From NCBI RefSeq assembly GCF_000469325.1, contig NZ_KI271601.1, positions 11,829-50,966 of the forward strand: a DNA stretch of 39,138 nucleotides, given 5' to 3'. The translations under genes and the position numbers were made by a program. Below are positions 37,853-39,138 of this stretch, in pieces; positions within the stretch are counted from its first letter, which is position 1, and the number at the start of each line of letters is the position of its first letter. This DNA comes from Schleiferilactobacillus shenzhenensis LY-73. Lineage in GTDB: Bacteria > Bacillota > Bacilli > Lactobacillales > Lactobacillaceae. The notes beneath the pieces were generated by a model. It saw only the letters and a list, made by a program, of their open reading frames with translations, was not told the DNA's origin and ran no database searches.

Positions 37853-39138
37853 TCAGCGAGGAGACAGCCGAATGACCTGATCAAATTGGTGAAGCAAGTC
37901 AACATCCGCGGTATGGGTGATCATCAGCAACGTCAATGTTTTATCGGCCAGCAATCGGCCAATAATTTCACGGGTCGCAGCCGGATCAATACCGGTGTCG
38001 CCCTCGTCAAGAATGAGAAACTTTTTCCCTCGAATCAAGACTCGGGCAATGGCGATCCGTTGCTGCTCACCACCAGAAAGAATTGGCCGATCATCTGACG
38101 AATAGACGCTCTCGTCACTTTGGTGGGGCAATTGCTTGACTCGGTCGAGGAGGTTCACCGAAGCAAGTACAGCATCCACTTTGTCGGCCAAATGTTCATC
38201 AAAGAGGGTAATATTGTTCCTAATAGTGTCGTTAAATAGGTGCACCCTCTGAGGGACATAACCAATGAAGTCAGGAAAGACGAACGCATCGATCTGTCTT
38301 GCTTCCGTGCCGTTCACCGTTAAACTGCCGCCATAGTCAGGAATCAGTCCCGTCAGGGCTTTGATGAATGTTGTTTTGCCGCTGCCGCTGGGTCCAACTA
38401 AAGCAACTTTTTGACCGGCTATGATTTCGCCATCAGAAAACGAGACACTTGTTTCGTTGTTGTAACGAATCTTCAGGTCATGCCAACGAACCGACACCAA
38501 TTTGTGGATCGAGGTCTCTACAACCGATGAACTTGAGTGGGCTGGTTGACGCTCGATTACTGTCGCCACCTGATCCATGATTGCTTTGCCGCCAAGATAC
38601 TTGGTGTAGTTATTCACAATAATAGTGATTCCCAAGAAAACTTGATAAACAAAATTACTAATGTTAACGGCAACACCAAAAGAAATCACACCGCGTAAGG
38701 CTAAAATCCCGGCCACAAGGGTAATTAAAACTTGTGAAAGCACGGCAAAGATATTTTCTAGTTCGCCCACTAGGACAGATACTTTGGTTTGATGCACATA
38801 CCCGTCTTCCAGTTTTTTTGCCGCGGGAGAAATTTTCCCCCACAGATGCGCCAAACTCTTGGTCCAATATAGTGCACTGATTCCTTTCAACCAGTCATTA
38901 AGTGTTGCGATGAGGTGCTTTGTGCGCTCCGAAACGTTCTCTGAAGCCGCCGCAATACGCTTTTGAAAAAAGCGGGGCATAACCATCGTGAACGTTATCG
39001 TTATTAATGTCAGGATAAGAAGTACCCAGTGAAACGAAAAAATCGCCCCGGCCGTCAGAACTGATCGATAAATTGCATTGTTAACCCAGATAAATTGCCA
39101 ACTGTATAGAAAACGACGCAACTCCTTGAGCTGCGCCG
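37853..39138 (-). CDS. ABC exporter 4 (fused TMD-NBD), 5' end beyond the window
   Basis: At least 428 residues of a fused exporter; the frame is open to the window edge and the visible part begins inside the transmembrane domain, so the start is missing. TMD segments are followed by an NBD with Walker A GPSGSGKTT, signature LSGGEQQR, Walker B FLILDEGDTGID and MITHT. Stretches such as PRFFQKRIAAASENVSER and ISFGVAVNISNF correspond to those of exporters 1 and 2, so it is a third member of that subfamily. Base composition is visibly less GC-rich than exporter 3, hinting at separate origin. Whether an Rgg gene lies upstream cannot be seen. Confidence 0.9.
   Translation of the reverse strand, partial: AQLKELRRFLYSWQFIWVNNAIYRSVLTAGAIFSFHWVLLILTLITITFTMVMPRFFQKRIAAASENVSERTKHLIATLNDWLKGISALYWTKSLAHLWGKISPAAKKLEDGYVHQTKVSVLVGELENIFAVLSQVLITLVAGILALRGVISFGVAVNISNFVYQVFLGITIIVNNYTKYLGGKAIMDQVATVIERQPAHSSSSVVETSIHKLVSVRWHDLKIRYNNETSVSFSDGEIIAGQKVALVGPSGSGKTTFIKALTGLIPDYGGSLTVNGTEARQIDAFVFPDFIGYVPQRVHLFNDTIRNNITLFDEHLADKVDAVLASVNLLDRVKQLPHQSDESVYSSDDRPILSGGEQQRIAIARVLIRGKKFLILDEGDTGIDPAATREIIGRLLADKTLTLLMITHTADVDLLHQFDQVIRLSPR

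Overview
The window looks like chromosomal DNA of a GC-rich member of the Lactobacillaceae. The pointers are a class Ib ribonucleotide reductase set (nrdH, nrdE, nrdF), Rgg/MutR-type regulators, a WxL-interacting cell-surface protein, cre-like sites, strong AGGAGG ribosome binding sites with frequent GTG/TTG starts, and many ABC transporters. The species cannot be fixed from sequence alone. Most of the window is GC-rich, but about 8.8-11.9 kb, 30.2-33.4 kb and 37.6 kb to the end are visibly richer in A+T and look acquired.

Layout. 0.1-4.6 kb: a two-TM membrane protein (-), an APC amino acid permease (+), a LysR regulator (-) and a divergent PLP aminotransferase (+), probably an amino-acid handling locus. 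4.7-8.8 kb: nrdH, nrdE and nrdF (+) behind a promoter whose -35 overlaps an NrdR-like palindrome; a terminator separates nrdH from nrdE, and two large inverted-repeat structures fill the nrdE-nrdF gap. 8.8-11.9 kb: an island with an AAA-DUF4143 ATPase, a broken secreted-protein gene and a membrane protein. It is bounded on the left by the intact nrdF 3' end and on the right by a second, diverged nrdF 3' end. Arrays of a 12-bp palindrome at 39-bp spacing flank the ATPase gene and follow the nrdF remnant. 11.9-16.0 kb (-): a 3-hydroxyacyl-CoA dehydrogenase, a SatA-like GNAT, DUF1634 and TauE/SafE membrane proteins coupled to an unusual protein with a histone-H1-like tail, and a small membrane protein.

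16.1-20.3 kb (-): a four-gene operon of a WxL-interacting surface protein, an ABC ATPase and two ABC-2-type membrane proteins. 20.4-23.1 kb and 25.6-28.2 kb: two paralogous cassettes, each an Rgg-family regulator divergent from an ABC exporter; their intergenic regions share a near-identical 14-bp palindrome. Between them lie an orphan sugar-type solute-binding lipoprotein under a cre-like site and two small membrane proteins. 28.4-33.3 kb: a two-gene ABC-2 exporter (+) facing a three-gene ABC-2 module (-) related to the 16-19 kb one. 33.4-35.7 kb: a GH36 alpha-galactosidase with a cre-like site. 35.8 kb to the end (-): two more ABC exporters, the last cut by the window edge.

The second half is thus an export/surface region: four fused ABC exporters and three split ABC-2 systems, with two exporters apparently under local Rgg control. 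The strongest candidates for something undescribed are (i) the duplicated Rgg-exporter cassettes with a common operator, (ii) the 39-bp-phased palindrome arrays around the AAA-DUF4143 ATPase inside an island at the nrdF 3' end, and (iii) the Y-shaped structured element between nrdE and nrdF.
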